64,000 nucleotides of DNA from Glandiceps talaboti (taxonomy: Eukaryota > Hemichordata > Enteropneusta > Spengelidae): assembly GCF_964340395.1 (NCBI RefSeq), contig NC_135555.1, forward strand, positions 1,510,001 through 1,574,000, given 5' to 3'. The notes beneath the pieces were generated by a model, which did no database searches, had not been told where the DNA came from, and saw nothing but the letters and a program-made list of their open reading frames with translations. Position 1 is the first letter of the stretch. Every line of letters starts with the position of its first letter. Shown here one piece after another: positions 12,262-26,600 of this stretch. Made by a program: the position numbers and the translations under genes.

Positions 12262-13188
12262 TTTAAAGTGTGGTCACAAATCAACATATGCTAGCTAAAG
12301 GTTTTCTAATGGTTTTTATCTTGAACTTGACATTTACAACACGCAAAGTTCTTTGACATTAATTTCATATACAATGTACTACAGTCAATTTACAAAGTAA
12401 TACCTTTAGTCCAATCAATGAAATACTGAAGACAAGTCGTACAGACAATAATTTTGCTACCTGACAGACTTGTTACAGATTAAAATAAATGTTCAGTACT
12501 TCACAAAAAAAGTGCAGAGATAAAGTTACAAGAAACATGAAAATAACTAGTCTGCTTTTCATTGAACTTATACTTGTTTCAGACCACAATTTCTGTATAA
12601 AAACTTATAAATAGTATAGAATTTACCAATATTTTCATTGAATCATAAAAACATAACATGTAAAATTCTTGTACACTGATTTCATATACATGATGTACTG
12701 CAGTCGATTACAAATCCACATTTGGATTCCCATGTATGGACTTTAAAACACAAACCCTGTTGATAAGGGTATGGTGAATCTTTTACACTCATACCTCAGG
12801 TTGAAGTCAGTGGCAGTTTGGTGTCTATATACATGTAAGTATATCCTTATATCATACATACAAACTTTTCTGTCTAATGAGGTCAACTGAAAACCTGATC
12901 TGAATTTGTTTTGTATGTGTAATGTGTATCATACAATCCATATGTATGGATAATATATATATATGTATGTGTATGTGTGTGTGTGTTCATGTGTATGTGT
13001 GTTCATGTATGTACGTACGTACGTACGTACGTACGTACGTATGCATGTGTGTATGTATGTATGTATGTATGTATGTATGTGTGTATGTATGTATGTATGT
13101 ATGTATGTATGTATGTATGTATGTATGTATGTATGTATGTATGTATGTATTGTATGCATGCATGCATGCATGTATGTATGTATGTGTG

Positions 13189-13239
<51 letters not shown>

Positions 13240-14414
13240 TACATACATGTATATGTGTGCATGTGTGTCCAAAACATTTATCATCATGGCTGTAAAACCA
13301 TTGCTGTTCTACCAGAGCTAGGAATTGTGAGTATTAGGATGCCTATGTGTAAACAGAGCTAAGTTTATCTGAAATTTCTAAAATGACATTGCAATATACC
13401 AGTATACCCAATTCAACAACAGTTTATACATGAATGAAGATAGTTAGTTATCGCATATATGACATTACATCAATATTTTCCTACAAAATAGAATGTTTGC
13501 ATGTTGGCAACAAAAATGAATTGTTAGGAAATGTGGAAGCCATTTACTCATTGCCATTGGTCTTGCCATGCTATTAAATTTCAAAAGTATTTATCTCTCT
13601 CTTTGTTGGGATGATGAAACATTTTGATTTATATATACATGTATAACTATAACATGTTATTTACATTGGGTAGGCCATACTATAAACTTGGTATATCTCT
13701 ATAGTTTGTATGACACCTTACAAACACTGACACAAAAACTCTGTTGTAAATATCAAATAAAATGTTATTACCAAAAACATGTACATGTTTAGTTTCTTCA
13801 TATTGCACTTCAATAGTTTACTATTCAAATTTAAAATAATAAAAATTGTCAAATATTTTTTTACTGCAAACCTATACTGTCAAACTCATGTGACGCTGTG
13901 TAGTAATGTGTTTTGAAAGTTTTGTCTTTATTTACTATTTACTATCGTTATGGTATTATTTAGAGGGAGTGTCAATGTGGGAAATAACACTACCTTTGAA
14001 ATCACTCATTCTTGTAAAGTACTTTTAATTATTTCCTACATTGGTATCTTCCTTATATCATCACATATACTTGTTAGAGTCAGCTTATTATGGGATGGCT
14101 TTTGTATTATTCGTAATATTCCTATCTTTGTTAAAATGCCCAAATAAATCACTTATCGAAATGAATTTCTGTACCATGATGGAGGGTACCAAGACAAACT
14201 ATAATTCTTGATTTGTGTGCAGGATCACAACTCTACCTGACATGTCTGTCTTATTTCCTGACAATTATCTCTGTATTCTTGTTGAACTGTGCCAATAACA
14301 GTTCAACTCTTGCTTGCTGTTCATAACAATCTCACCCATACATGTACAAGTATTGGAGATGTTAAGTACAGTCCAAGTATAAATAGCGCCCTCAGTGTCC
14401 AAGGTCCTCACATT
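12262..14414 (-). other. intergenic sequence and probable NAPG 3' UTR
   Basis: AT-rich. It contains a composite microsatellite at 12955-13275 (see separate entry). On the minus strand an AATAAA lies at 13932-13927, about 480 bases after the NAPG stop. It is a possible but weak polyadenylation signal because no clear GT-rich element follows. No coding exon is seen. Confidence 0.5.
12955..13275. repeat. composite ATGT / ACGT / CA microsatellite
   Basis: A GTAT run is interrupted by about seven TACG units (about 13010-13040) and ATGC units (about 13155-13170). At about 13195 it switches to (CA)n, so the TG-rich left side can pair with the CA-rich right side. Open frames here are repeat translations. 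Confidence 0.95.
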
Positions 14415-14552
14415 TTAACATAAACCCCCAGCATATTCATCTTCTTCTTCATCTTCTACCTGGACGCCATCTGTTAATCCACTTGGCTGATCTACTGGGC
14501 TCTTCTTTCTTCCTCCCCCTGGTACACGTATACTCTTAGCTAATTTAGCATA
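14415..14552 (-). CDS. NAPG: NAPG exon 9 and stop
   Basis: It encodes YAKLAKSIRVPGGGRKKSPV and the acidic tail ending EEEDEYAGGLC, then TAA at 14417-14415. The acceptor is CCATCTACAG. The preceding intron is the longest in the gene (14.0 kb). Confidence 0.96.
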   Translation of the reverse strand, partial: YAKLAKSIRVPGGGRKKSPVDQPSGLTDGVQVEDEEEDEYAGGLC

Positions 14553-17500
14553 CTGTAGATGGAAAACAAAGTATGACAAACCAGTTACTTATTTGCAACA
14601 TAAAGTGTAATTTAAAAAAATACAAATTCTTCATTCTTTGCATAAAAACAATTCTCACCAGTTTCTTGTAAATATAAAGAAAATTAATAAATTAATGAAT
14701 TGCTAGAATATAGATTTATTGTGAAAAAAAACCATCAGTAATTTGTATCTTAGTTTAAAAGGGGAAAGCAACGCCAGGAAATACAGGCATATTCATAAAC
14801 TTTGGGTTCTGGAGAGTCATCGAGTTGACATTGTGTAAATTTCAGAGGAACACCAAGTTGAATTTATGCCTCAGTTCAACATTTTGTTGTTGGCCCATTG
14901 CCTAATGGGAGTCAGCATAAATACATATATGTTAGGTGAACAATGGATATTCAGTGTTTTCAGTGATGATAGATAATAAGCACTTAGGAGTCATGAATCA
15001 GTTTATAAAAATGTCTTTATTTCCTGAAGTAGTGTTCCTCTTTAAGCTAATCACAAATAAAAGTACCAATTCCATCTGAAAATGAATAATTTGTCAGTTT
15101 TCTTTGTGATAGGAAGTAGATGTGTATATTACTCCATACTTTTTTTCCCATCACTGTTGTATAATATTATGAGGATGTGCACACTGAAGGCACACAGGCC
15201 AACAAATTTTTTTTTTTTTTTTGGTTTCATTCTACTAATGACAAAATAGCTCCATATCTTGATGTGTACTCAATACCTCATAGCAACTAACATTTCCATT
15301 GTCATGGAAACAGATGAAGCTTCACTAGGTTACAATGTAAGCATCATAAGCTGTAGTTTCAATTAAAAATAACTGTTCTTGTTTGTTTTTTAAATTAACC
15401 GTTGTGAAAAAAACCCAATGTTTTGCACCTTTTCCTGTTAGAAATTAAGAGTTTGAATGCAAGTAACTTTTACAAGAAAGGTGAAGGAAATATTTCAATG
15501 AAATCATCTACAGGTGTACTGTGGCATAGTGGGTGTGGTAGCATATGTATATAGCAAACACTCTTGAAAATGTCATAAATATGTTTGTTTTACAAATAAT
15601 GACTTCATGAAATTAAAAGATTTTTTTATAAAGAAGTAACTTTTAAAGTATTGTGGAGGACTCTCTCACAATCCTTGGAGCTTTGCAAATTGCTAAAATG
15701 ATTGTTGTATATGTACTGATATCTACCACATAATTGTACTTGAATATCCATATACTGTGCGTCCTCATCGACTACATAGGGCTAACCATTTGTTGATGTG
15801 TTACTGCGATGCTCCATGTTATCACAAAGCCCAGAGTGGTTGCAGTAACACATTAACGAATGGTTAGCCCTTTCTAGTTGATGAGGGCGTGCACAGTACA
15901 AGGGTATTCAAATAGATATTAGTAGATATTGGTACCGGTACATACAAAACAGCCCTTTCTGCTAGAGACACTCCCAAGATTGTAAAGAATCTAGAAGGAA
16001 ATATGTTATTGTTCACAGTCATCTCTGTATTGTGGCATAGTGTATGTCAAAGCACCTGTCCACAGGGAGTTTTCTTTAGTGAGCCCTCTTCAATGTACAA
16101 TGAACACTTTTGTTTTCTGGGCACAGTATTAAAACTAGCACAGTCATACTGACCACGTAATTAGACACTTGTATGATGCTATATATATGTATGATATTGA
16201 TTTCAATGTTTAGTGTACAGCTTGCCAACTTAGAATATGATATTATACTGTAATGAGATCTTGTGGCATTATTACAGCATGTACCTCAACATAACATAAA
16301 AGATATGGTGTGATCTAAAACAGACTGCTAAAGTAGCCTGGAGTACCTACCATTTACAGAACAATACATCGTAAATCAATATACCATTTACCAACAACAA
16401 AGTAATGTTATACACAATCATCAACTCTTCCTCCACATGTCCTGCAATACCCTTTCCTCAACAAGTAGGCCAATTTTTTCAGGTTACCCAGGTGGGTGTA
16501 ACACAGCCACAGCTTATATGATTGATGCTGTCAATCAGAGTTTCCATATAAGGAAAAAGGGGTGTGTCATTTACCACGATCTGAGTGGCAACCATGTGCA
16601 TTTCAAGTTATAAAACAAGGGAGAGAATTCTCATGTTAGATTCTTGTTATTGTTTGTTTGTTTGTTTGTGTTTGTTCTGCTTACTCCAATTCAGTTCATG
16701 ACAGTGTGAACGATTAAAGTGACATCTCCTTGGCTCAGTATTGAGATTCAATTCACAACTTATCCATACACGTCTAGATAACTTCTTCACCAGATTTTCA
16801 CTTTACTGAATCAATGCAAATAATACATTGAATGAGAACTATTAAAAAGCATAAAAGATGACAAGGAAGGTGAGAATATCAATCCATGAAGAAAAGAAAC
16901 AGACTTTTTGATGTTGTGGGGGTTGGCAGGACAAGAGAGACATTTTTTTTGATATTGCGGGGGTGGCAGGACAGGAGAGACAAACAATTTGATATTGTGG
17001 GGGTGGTAGGACAGGAGAGGCAAACTATTTGATATTGTGTGGGTGGCAGGACAGGAGAGACAAACTATTTGATATTGTGGGGGTTGGCAGGACAGGAGAG
17101 ACAAACTAGTTGATGTTATGGGTGGTGTCAATGATGACTCACTGTATGAAATGACAAAGCATGTTTCCTGCCTTACAATGAAATGTCCCATTGCTATAAT
17201 GTTGAATAGCTGTCAAATCCTATGAGATTTGTGCATGGCGTGGGTATCTGACAGAACAGATAGCATTCCCTATCTGTATGTCCATAGCTTACAACCTTCA
17301 CTAGGTTAATCTTTACAATGTCCTCTTAACACAAGCTTTGCCAACAGTCCAACAGTTTAGTGTCCAAACCTAAAACTTTTGACTACTTTTGGATGTACCA
17401 GGGGGTAGTAACAACTCAATGCAAGGGGATACTGGGAAGTCAAATTGCTTCAATCAGTAAAAGGTTTCACTCAGTGATCTCATCTCCTGATGTTGATTCA

Positions 17501-20500
17501 TTAATATTCACTATCTAGCTTATCAGGGTAGCACTTTCAACCTGGTAGTGAGTGTTGAAAGTGTCCACGGTAGCTGATAATATCAGCATGTCCATATGTA
17601 GAAGTTCACATCATATTACATGTAAATTAATTACACAGTTTGTTACCTAATGAACTACTGTATTCACTGGAGTTGTATATGTACATGACTTCATTTGCAT
17701 AATTGAAACACCTAAATAAATATTATTTGGTGATGTGGCAAAGAGAAACTAGTTGAAATAGCTAGCAGGGAAAGCTAGATAGCATACAAGTATAGCAGAG
17801 TCACTGATCCTGCATAAAGACAGGCTAGTTGGTACTGATCCTGTGTAAAGACAGGCTAGTCTGTATTGATCCTGTATATGTGTAAAGACAGGCTAGTCTG
17901 TATTGATCCTGTATATGTGTATAGACAGGCTAGTCTGTATTGATCCTGTATATGTGTATAGACAGGCTAGTCGGTATTGATCCTGTATATGTGTATAGAC
18001 AGGCTAGTCGGTATTGATCCTGTGTATGTGTATAGACAGGCTAGTCGGTATTGATCCTGTATATGTGTATAGACAGGCTAGTCGGTATTGATCCTGTGTA
18101 TAGACAGGCTAGTCGGTATTGATCCTGTGTACGTGTATACGTATAGACAGGCTAGTCTGTATTGATCCTGTATATGTGTAAAGACAGGCTAGTCTGTATT
18201 GATCCTGTATATGTGTATAGACAGGCTAGTCGGTATTGATCCTGTGTATGTGTATAGACAGGCTAGTCGGTATTGATCCTGTATATGTGTATAGACAGGC
18301 TAGTCGGTATTGATCCTGTATATGTGTATAGACAGGCTAGTCGGTGTTGATCCTGTGTATGTGTATAGACAGGCTAGTCTGTATTGATCCTGTATATGTG
18401 TAAAGACAGGCTAGTCGGTATTGATCCTGTATATGTGTATAGACAGGCTAGTCGGTATTGATCCTGTATATGTGTATAGACAGGCTAGTCGGTATTGATC
18501 CTGTGTATGTGCATAGACAGGCTAGTCGGTATTGATCCTGTGTACGTGCATAGACAGGCTAGTCGGTATTGATCCTGTGTATGTGTATAGACAGGCTAGT
18601 CGGTGTTGATCCTGTGTATAGACAGGCTAGTCGGTATTGATCCTGTGCATAGACAGGCTAGTCGGTATTGATCCTGTGTATAGACAGGCTAGTCTGTATT
18701 GATCCTGTATACATGTATAGACAGGCTAGTTGGTACTGATCCTGTGTATAGACAGGCTAGTCTGTATTGATCCTGTGTATAGACAGGCTAGTCTGTATTG
18801 ATCCTGTGTATGTGTATAGACAGGCTAGTCGGTATTGATCCTGTGTATGTGTATAGACAGGCTAGTCGGTATTGATCCTGTGTACGTGTATAGACAGGCT
18901 AGTCAGTATTGATCCTGTGTATAGACAGGCTAGTTGGTATTGATCCTGTGTATGTGTATAGACAGGCTAGTCGGTATTGATCCTGTGTATAGACAGGCTA
19001 GTCTGTATTGATCCTGTGTATAGACAGGCTAGTCTGTATTGATCCTGTGTACGTGTATAGACAGGCTAGTCGGTATTGATCCTGTGTATGTGTATAGACA
19101 GGCTAGTCGGTATTGATCCTGTGTATAGACAGGCTAGTTGGTATTGATCCTGTGTATGTGTATAGACAGGCTAGTCTGTATTGATCCTGTGTATAGACAG
19201 GCTAGTCGGTGTTGATCCTGTGTATAGACAGGCTAGTCGGTGTTGATCCTGTGTATAGACAGGCTAGTTGGTATTGAAAGTAATAGAAACTAGTTGAAAG
19301 TCGATATGTACTCATATCTATTTGGAATGGTGAGTTTGCACTGTGTGGCAGATTTACACTATCTTATCTAAGATGACAAAGTTACAAAGAGTGTCTACTT
19401 TTGTGAATGATACCATGCACTCTAACATCACTCAGTCATACCTTTTATCATCCAGGGTGGTCATCCAATCATAACTTATCAACATTGGCTCTAGTCTGTA
19501 AGATACAGACATTCATGCCACGCTATCAGCCAGTTAAGAAGTATATCTTTACAGTCTACATTGGCTCTTGCTTTCAAGAATTTAAAAAATGCACCAACTA
19601 CATAGACGTGGTTGAAGAGAGTACATCTCTGTACCCAGTAAAGACAACACTGTACCCAGTAAAGACAGCACTGTACCCAGTAGCCCTAGAATGACGAAAA
19701 TCTGATGTCCTCTAACACTTTTGTTCAGCCTGGCCAACACTACTGAACTTCTTTTACCTATTCCTGACAAAGGTCCTTTGTGCAAGGCTGAAATGTAGAA
19801 ATAAAAGGTTTTAAATTCAACCTCATTGGGAGCACGTTCTTGTCATTTCATATTGAACTCCTACCTATCTCCTCAAGTTCTAGTCTCCTCACAAGGTGTG
19901 AATTCTCTGTAGCTGGACTGATCTTTGTTTATTCAACAAACTCATACTCTAAAAGTGTCATCAAAATTTACCTTCCCCTCCTCTCATCACACACATTCCT
20001 TCTCCAAACCTACATCTAATGCAGGTCCTGATCTAACACATTATCTTCTGTAAAGCAGTATGTAAGAATCCCATGTCTTTAACACTATGACGTCGTAACT
20101 ATGACAACCCTCCCCTCCCCCTCCACTCCAATCTGATGGCATTCTAGCTAAAGGTGTTTCCACAACTCTAACCTGTTTTACCACTGGAATAGCAATCACT
20201 TGAAGAATGCATAGCTTTAGCCAGATTGATACTTATGTACAAAATTTCAAATCAAACAGTTGCAGTCAACAAATGTATCCTTTGACAACCAGTCACATGC
20301 CTGTCTAGAAAAACTCCTGATATCGAAAGTTATCAACACATTCCATCAATAATACATTCATATTGGTATTCTTTTGTGCTAAGAACAAGCCCTGAATGGA
20401 ACTGTTTACCTTTGAACATTAGGGAAGTATCATCCAGAACAGCTCTGAAACAGTGCTTTGCTTTGCTTTATACAAACCCTGGATGTCACGTCATACCGCT

Positions 20501-20622
20501 CAACATTCTCATTATTACCAAGTTGCTACCAGCTTCAGTATTTGTGTATCTAATCTTTGTATGTGACATTACATTGTATTTTGGCACTATACAAACTCTT
20601 TTGATTGATTGATGATTGATTG

Positions 20623-20663
<41 letters not shown>

Positions 20664-23600
20664 AATCCATTTTGAGATGTTTACACAGTACTTTACAGAT
20701 ACAGTAAACCAGGCATACAAACTCTGGATGTCATGTTCAATATACTTATTATGGTACCAGCTTAAGTGTTACATGTAACAGATCTGTGTATGTGATGTTC
20801 CATTTTTGGATGTTTATTCAGCATTCTACACATACAGATATTCTCTGCTGTTTTGATGATTTTCCCCATGAATACTGATATGAAATCATGATGGCAAGTG
20901 ATGCCTATGACAAATCTGCTCTCTTCTTAATCTCAAACCCTTGACCTCAGAACTGGAACAAATAGTGATTCTTTTCATGCCTTGACAACTTCTACCCCTG
21001 ATAATCTTAATTATAACAGTATATCATGAGAAGTGGCACAAATCTCTACAAAGCAGTTAACATGCTTGCCTGAATCCATTGAACTGTGCTTTAAATACGT
21101 CCGCTGTAAAAACAAACCTACTCTTTGTAAGACAAAGTCCGGTCAATAAAGGTAGAGTAAGGCCAGTTTATTTATAGCAAGAAAGTCTATTTTTAGATGA
21201 CCTTAATCAGGAAGGTCAACATTGCTTTGGGTGGTATTCCTAATTTAGATTTGCTGTATTGATCAGCTGGACAAAGAAAATCTGTTTTTTTGAGGATTTG
21301 CCTTTTGAAACATTGAGTTGCAGCTGCCTCGTTGCCTCGTTGCTGGAGGTCATGGTAATCCCCATGTATCCTGTCTTGGTTAGTCAATAACACAATATAG
21401 TACATGTACAGTGTGTACAGAATGGTAGCACCATAAATACTACATCACTGACACACTTTCAGACTTACTTGGCTAACGACCTTTTCATCAGGTCATGGCT
21501 ACACAGCAAAACATGACATCGTGGCCTGAACTGACCCTTTCCAATGCAATGGTGTCATCAAAATGTCATCAAAATGTCATCAAAATGTCAAGAAAGTTAA
21601 TAACATAATAGAAAAAATGAATGACATTGAAATTGTTGATAAGAAATACTTCAGACTTTGGTCTTTCTTGCTCAGCTACTGCTATACACCTTCAAAGACT
21701 ACAACCTTCAGGTATGTAAATGTTCTGAAACTACAAAAGCGCGCGGAAAAGTGCTCAATGAGCACTCTACAAAAATGTAAACTGAGTGTGAAACTGCATG
21801 TGGAAAGTGCTCAATCGAGCACTCTGTAAAAAATGCAAACTGATTGTGAAACTTTTTTTACCGAGTGTTCCGGAGTGTTCATTCAAGCATTTTCCATGTG
21901 CAGTTTCACACTCAGTTTGTATGTTTATACAAAGTGTTTGTTGAGCACATTTCCACGCACTTTGTCAATTTTAGCACATTTCCACGCATTTTGTAAATTT
22001 CAGCACATTTCCATGCACTTTGTCAATTTCAGGACTGTAACATACCATGATCTACATCAAAAGTCATTTTGTCAGAACTTATTGATGATAAAATTTCATA
22101 CAAACATAATTTTTCGAACATCAATCCTACATTGCTTTCTGCATTGCAGTGATTCATTGTGGCCAATGCTCAATAGGGAACTTGCAAACCCACCATGTTG
22201 AATGTTGCATCATGGGAAATGTGATAATAAATACTAATGAATTGGTATTGTAAACAGTAATGTTACATTGTTTGTAACCACAAATGATCAATTCATAGTT
22301 ACCCTGACCATTGTGGGAGGTTTATTTTATCAGTAGCTCCAGATTAGGTATTACGATAACCACAGATAATCCCGTAGTCCTTTGCGTCTGAGCATGCTCA
22401 GTCTGGATTGCAAGTTCCCTATAGGATTAAACATTGGGCAAGGAAAACACTTTATGGAAGAGTTATAGAAAAATTTATCCTAAACTAACGAATTATCATA
22501 TGACAAGTCTAATCCTGATGATTCCATTGATAAAGATAGTGAGAATCTGGGTTTCAAAACATCTCCTGAATATGTTGTGAAACCATGCAGGTTGCACACT
22601 CTAACATCTCCCTTTAGATTCTCACAGTTGTTTCACATCATTCATTTTGAAATACCAGGTTCTTCATTGTCTCTTACCAAGATTTAAGATTAATTGACAT
22701 CTGAATAACAGTTGGGGAGAACCAACTCAGTAAAATACCTCTATTGAGCTTTAGGCTTACAGGAGACACTGTATACATCACTTTAACACATGGGGTCCAA
22801 GTCAATTTTTTTTAGTACTTTGTTCTACTTGTTGTCTATCATAGCCCTTACACCCTGAGGGCTGGATGTACCAATTTGTTATCTCTTCATTATCTGTGCC
22901 TGAACATGTATGTGTCTGACATTGTCCGATATATGAACTAACAAAACAAAGCACTGGGTACACTCATTGTCCTTACACAGATAAACAGACCTAATCACTC
23001 ATGTACAATAAAATATTTCAGATAGTGTGGAGTGCACAACAAACATTCCATTTTGATTGTTTATAAAACTTGAGTACTGCCTAGTAATATAGTTTTCTCT
23101 CAGTGAGAATGACTTGCTATTTTCTATCTTAGTTCAGATACTTGTTTATCCAAATTATGAACACAGTATGTACCACCCAAAATAATAGCAGTTATTGTGT
23201 GCAAGTCAAATTCAGAAACTATGCACACATTTGATATTGTCAATTTTTGGACGAAGTTTGCCTGTAGAGAAGCAGGACTTGATCAACATATTACTAATAA
23301 ACTTCATAACATTTTGTCAGACAATTCCGCAATTTTTCACTTTTTTGACTTGCATCTGGTTATACCTCTCAAAGATTTACTGAATATAAATAACTATTAT
23401 CCTCCAATTATCATCAAATATTTTTCTCTAACTTCAGCAAATTTATTCTCACAAAAAAATGTATTCTGACCAACAATTTCCAAAATGTTGAAAATAAATA
23501 ACAGTTTAAATTATATATTGTTGCTTGAGGTGTTGAAACAGTTTTTCCTACACATGCTAAGAAATGAAAACACTTGCTGTTCTACTAATCAGAATGGAAA

Positions 23601-26600
23601 AGTACTAGTACAATGAATCACCTGTATGTGGCATGATTTCGCCAGCAGTAGTTTCGATAAGCTATGGTAGCTACTTTATTTGACTTGTCTTTGACCCTTG
23701 ACCTGAAGACAGGTCTCTCCCTCCCAATTTAGCTAACAGTGGTTTTGGTAAGCCATGGTAGGTCTGGCTGACAACTTTATTTGACCTGCCTTTGACCCTT
23801 GACCTGAAGACAGGTCTCTCCCTCCCAATTTAGCTAACAAAGATTTACACACAAGCTCACTGTGATTATTTTTAAGAGATACCACTCGTCTACATGATGG
23901 CTCTAAATTGCTTGGTCTTACCTCAGCTGTCATTCAAGTATGTGGAATGCTGATTTATGACACTGGGTTTGATGGAACTACCCAAGGGGATCACATACAC
24001 TGCATAATTTGGTACATTGCCAAATAGATGAGGTCAACAAGTCACACAGGTGACACAGGATGGGGACTTAAGTTTGACAACCTTTATGTGGAGGCAAGGT
24101 AATCAGATGGAAGTTCTGCAACACAACTAACTTTAACTGTGTTCTCCACAGAAATCATGTTGCTAACACCATCATTGCCACCCAGCTTGGCAGAATTCTG
24201 CAGTGATTCAAAAGTTGTGGTGATCTTTAAATAACAATATTATTATAATAATTTCACATGAAGAGAAATGGTTGATCCCAATGTCAATGTGTGTATGTGT
24301 TAAAGTACAAACATGTCAGAGTAGATGTCAATGGTGAAGACATGCATATCACATACTGTTCATTAAGCAAATCATTACACAAATTATCATGCCATTCATA
24401 TGTAAATTGACATGTAAATTAGCCCTCATCCTTGTAATCTATCCTGGGGAGAACACTGCTGACTCCAGTGGCATTTCACAATTAACACTACATTATGTGC
24501 CAAATATGTTCTTCCTGAACAAGGTAAGAAGTGCAAAAGAAATTGGCAATATGTAAATACTACAATGTGTCTGTGATAGGCAGGAATTGACTTTATTTTG
24601 ATAATTGATCCTGAAGTTCAAGGTCAAAGTCAAAGTCTCCAAATATAGCTTGCATCGGATAATATGGGGGTAGACGCTTGAATGGATCGAGTCTCTGTGT
24701 ATTACAGTTTTTGAGTTATATTGACTTATAACTGCAAATATGGCCGCCATTCAGTCAAATTTGCATATATCAAAAAAACAAGTTGACGTGCGTATGTCTC
24801 ATATAATATATCACCTCTGTGCCAGGTTTGGAAGAAATTGGATATTGCCTGTCTGAGAAATGACACATTACGGACAGAGCCCATCGTAATAGCCCCCCAA
24901 CTTTGGGGCTAAAGAGACACTCCAAAAACTTAAAGTCACAGTAAATTACCACTCATTGTATGTTAATGAGAACCATGATCCATTTACTGATTGAGTTTCT
25001 ACCACATTTGCAAGGTATCAGTTGTACCAACATTAAAGGCACAGTCTCAATACAGGTGTATTTGAGTAAAAAAAAAGAAAAGAGAAAAACACTCCAAAAA
25101 ACTTGAATTCGCAGTAAAGTACCACTCGTTGTATGTTAATGGGGATCAACATGTTATTGTGGGCACTTAACCTGGTGTCTATGTTTTCCTAGACTTTAGA
25201 ACTAAGTGTTTTTGAAATAGATATGATACCTGGCTAAAGGTGTGTTGAAATATATAAGACATTGTTAGGTCCTTGGTAAAACTCAAAGGCCTCAACCTTT
25301 TACCAGACCAAAAACCCCTAAATAGCACACCAATTGGCGTATAACTAATCTCACCCTACATGTGTGTGAAGCCCATAGGAATGACATTAACTGGAAGCGT
25401 GGTAAAAGTGAGCTTTACACGTGTATAGTAAGATTTACAATAGATGTATGGTAATTCTAAATACTGTACCAGAAAGAGTACTATAACCTTACTGGCATGC
25501 ATGGTTTCAGATTTTACTCGCCTCAATTCAAATTCCTATTAACATACGAGGCATGGTACGCTAACAACTAGTTACAATAGATTCCATCTCACTATAGTTT
25601 CACATACAGGGTCACTGCACTGTTGGTTATTTAAGAAATCTCCAATCTCATCCATGGCATATAGCAGACATAAAATTCTCCATTGTATAGTCTATTACTC
25701 ACTGTATTATTACATATGTACCAGATATTACTTGCACTGGTAAAACATTATTGCATATTTGTATGCAAGTGATCGATATCCAAATGCGAGCATCCTTGTT
25801 TGTTGTACACAAAAATGCACAATCACTGTGTATTATCGATAGACATGATCTGAAAAACATTAGCCACACATAATTGCAACAAAGTGTCTGCAATATGTAA
25901 GTAATTATAGCCTAATTTTGATGGTCTACCCTGTAGTCAAGGTAACAGTCAACGGTCACTCATACAAGATGATTATATGGGGTTAGACACTTGAATAGAG
26001 TCTAATATGTATTTGGATTTTTTAGGTTATGCAGTAATACAGTGATTTTTAATAACTGAAAATATGGAAGCCATTTAGTAAAAGTGACACGAGCACTAAA
26101 TACTACAATGTGTCTGTGATAGGCAGGAATTGGCTTTATTTTGATAATTGATCCTGAAGGTCAAAGTCAAGGTCTCAAAGATAGCTTACATCTGATAATA
26201 TGGGGGTAGACACTTGAATGGAGTGTCAATGTATTACAGTTTTTGAGTTATGCAGTAAATAGTGATTTTTGTATATCGACAAAATATGGCCGCCACGCAG
26301 TCAAATATGCATACATCAAAAAACGAAGTGCATATGTCCATATGTAATGTCACCTTTGTATCATGTTTGAATGAAATTGTATATTGCATGTCTGAGAAAT
26401 AATATATTATGGACAGATGGACAGACAGACAGGGCCATTGTATTAGCCTGGGGGGGGGGGGGAAGCTAAAACAATTTCCTGGGTAGAGCTACTGAAAAAA
26501 TGTGCTCCCAAATAGAAGAATGGTTCTAACTAATCCTTTAGACTCCTGTTCATCAAACTTGATACTAGTACTGTATGTCTATAGTGGTTAAGATCTGTGT

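Noticed and set aside
11105-12266. Two long plus-strand frames (132 and 244 codons) with an 18-residue repeat
   Set aside because: They are translations of the 54-bp minisatellite. There is no unique N- or C-terminus, splice context or known domain.
17795-19280. CRISPR-like look of regularly spaced repeats
   Set aside because: Units are contiguous without unique spacers, the DNA is animal with introns, and no cas gene is present.
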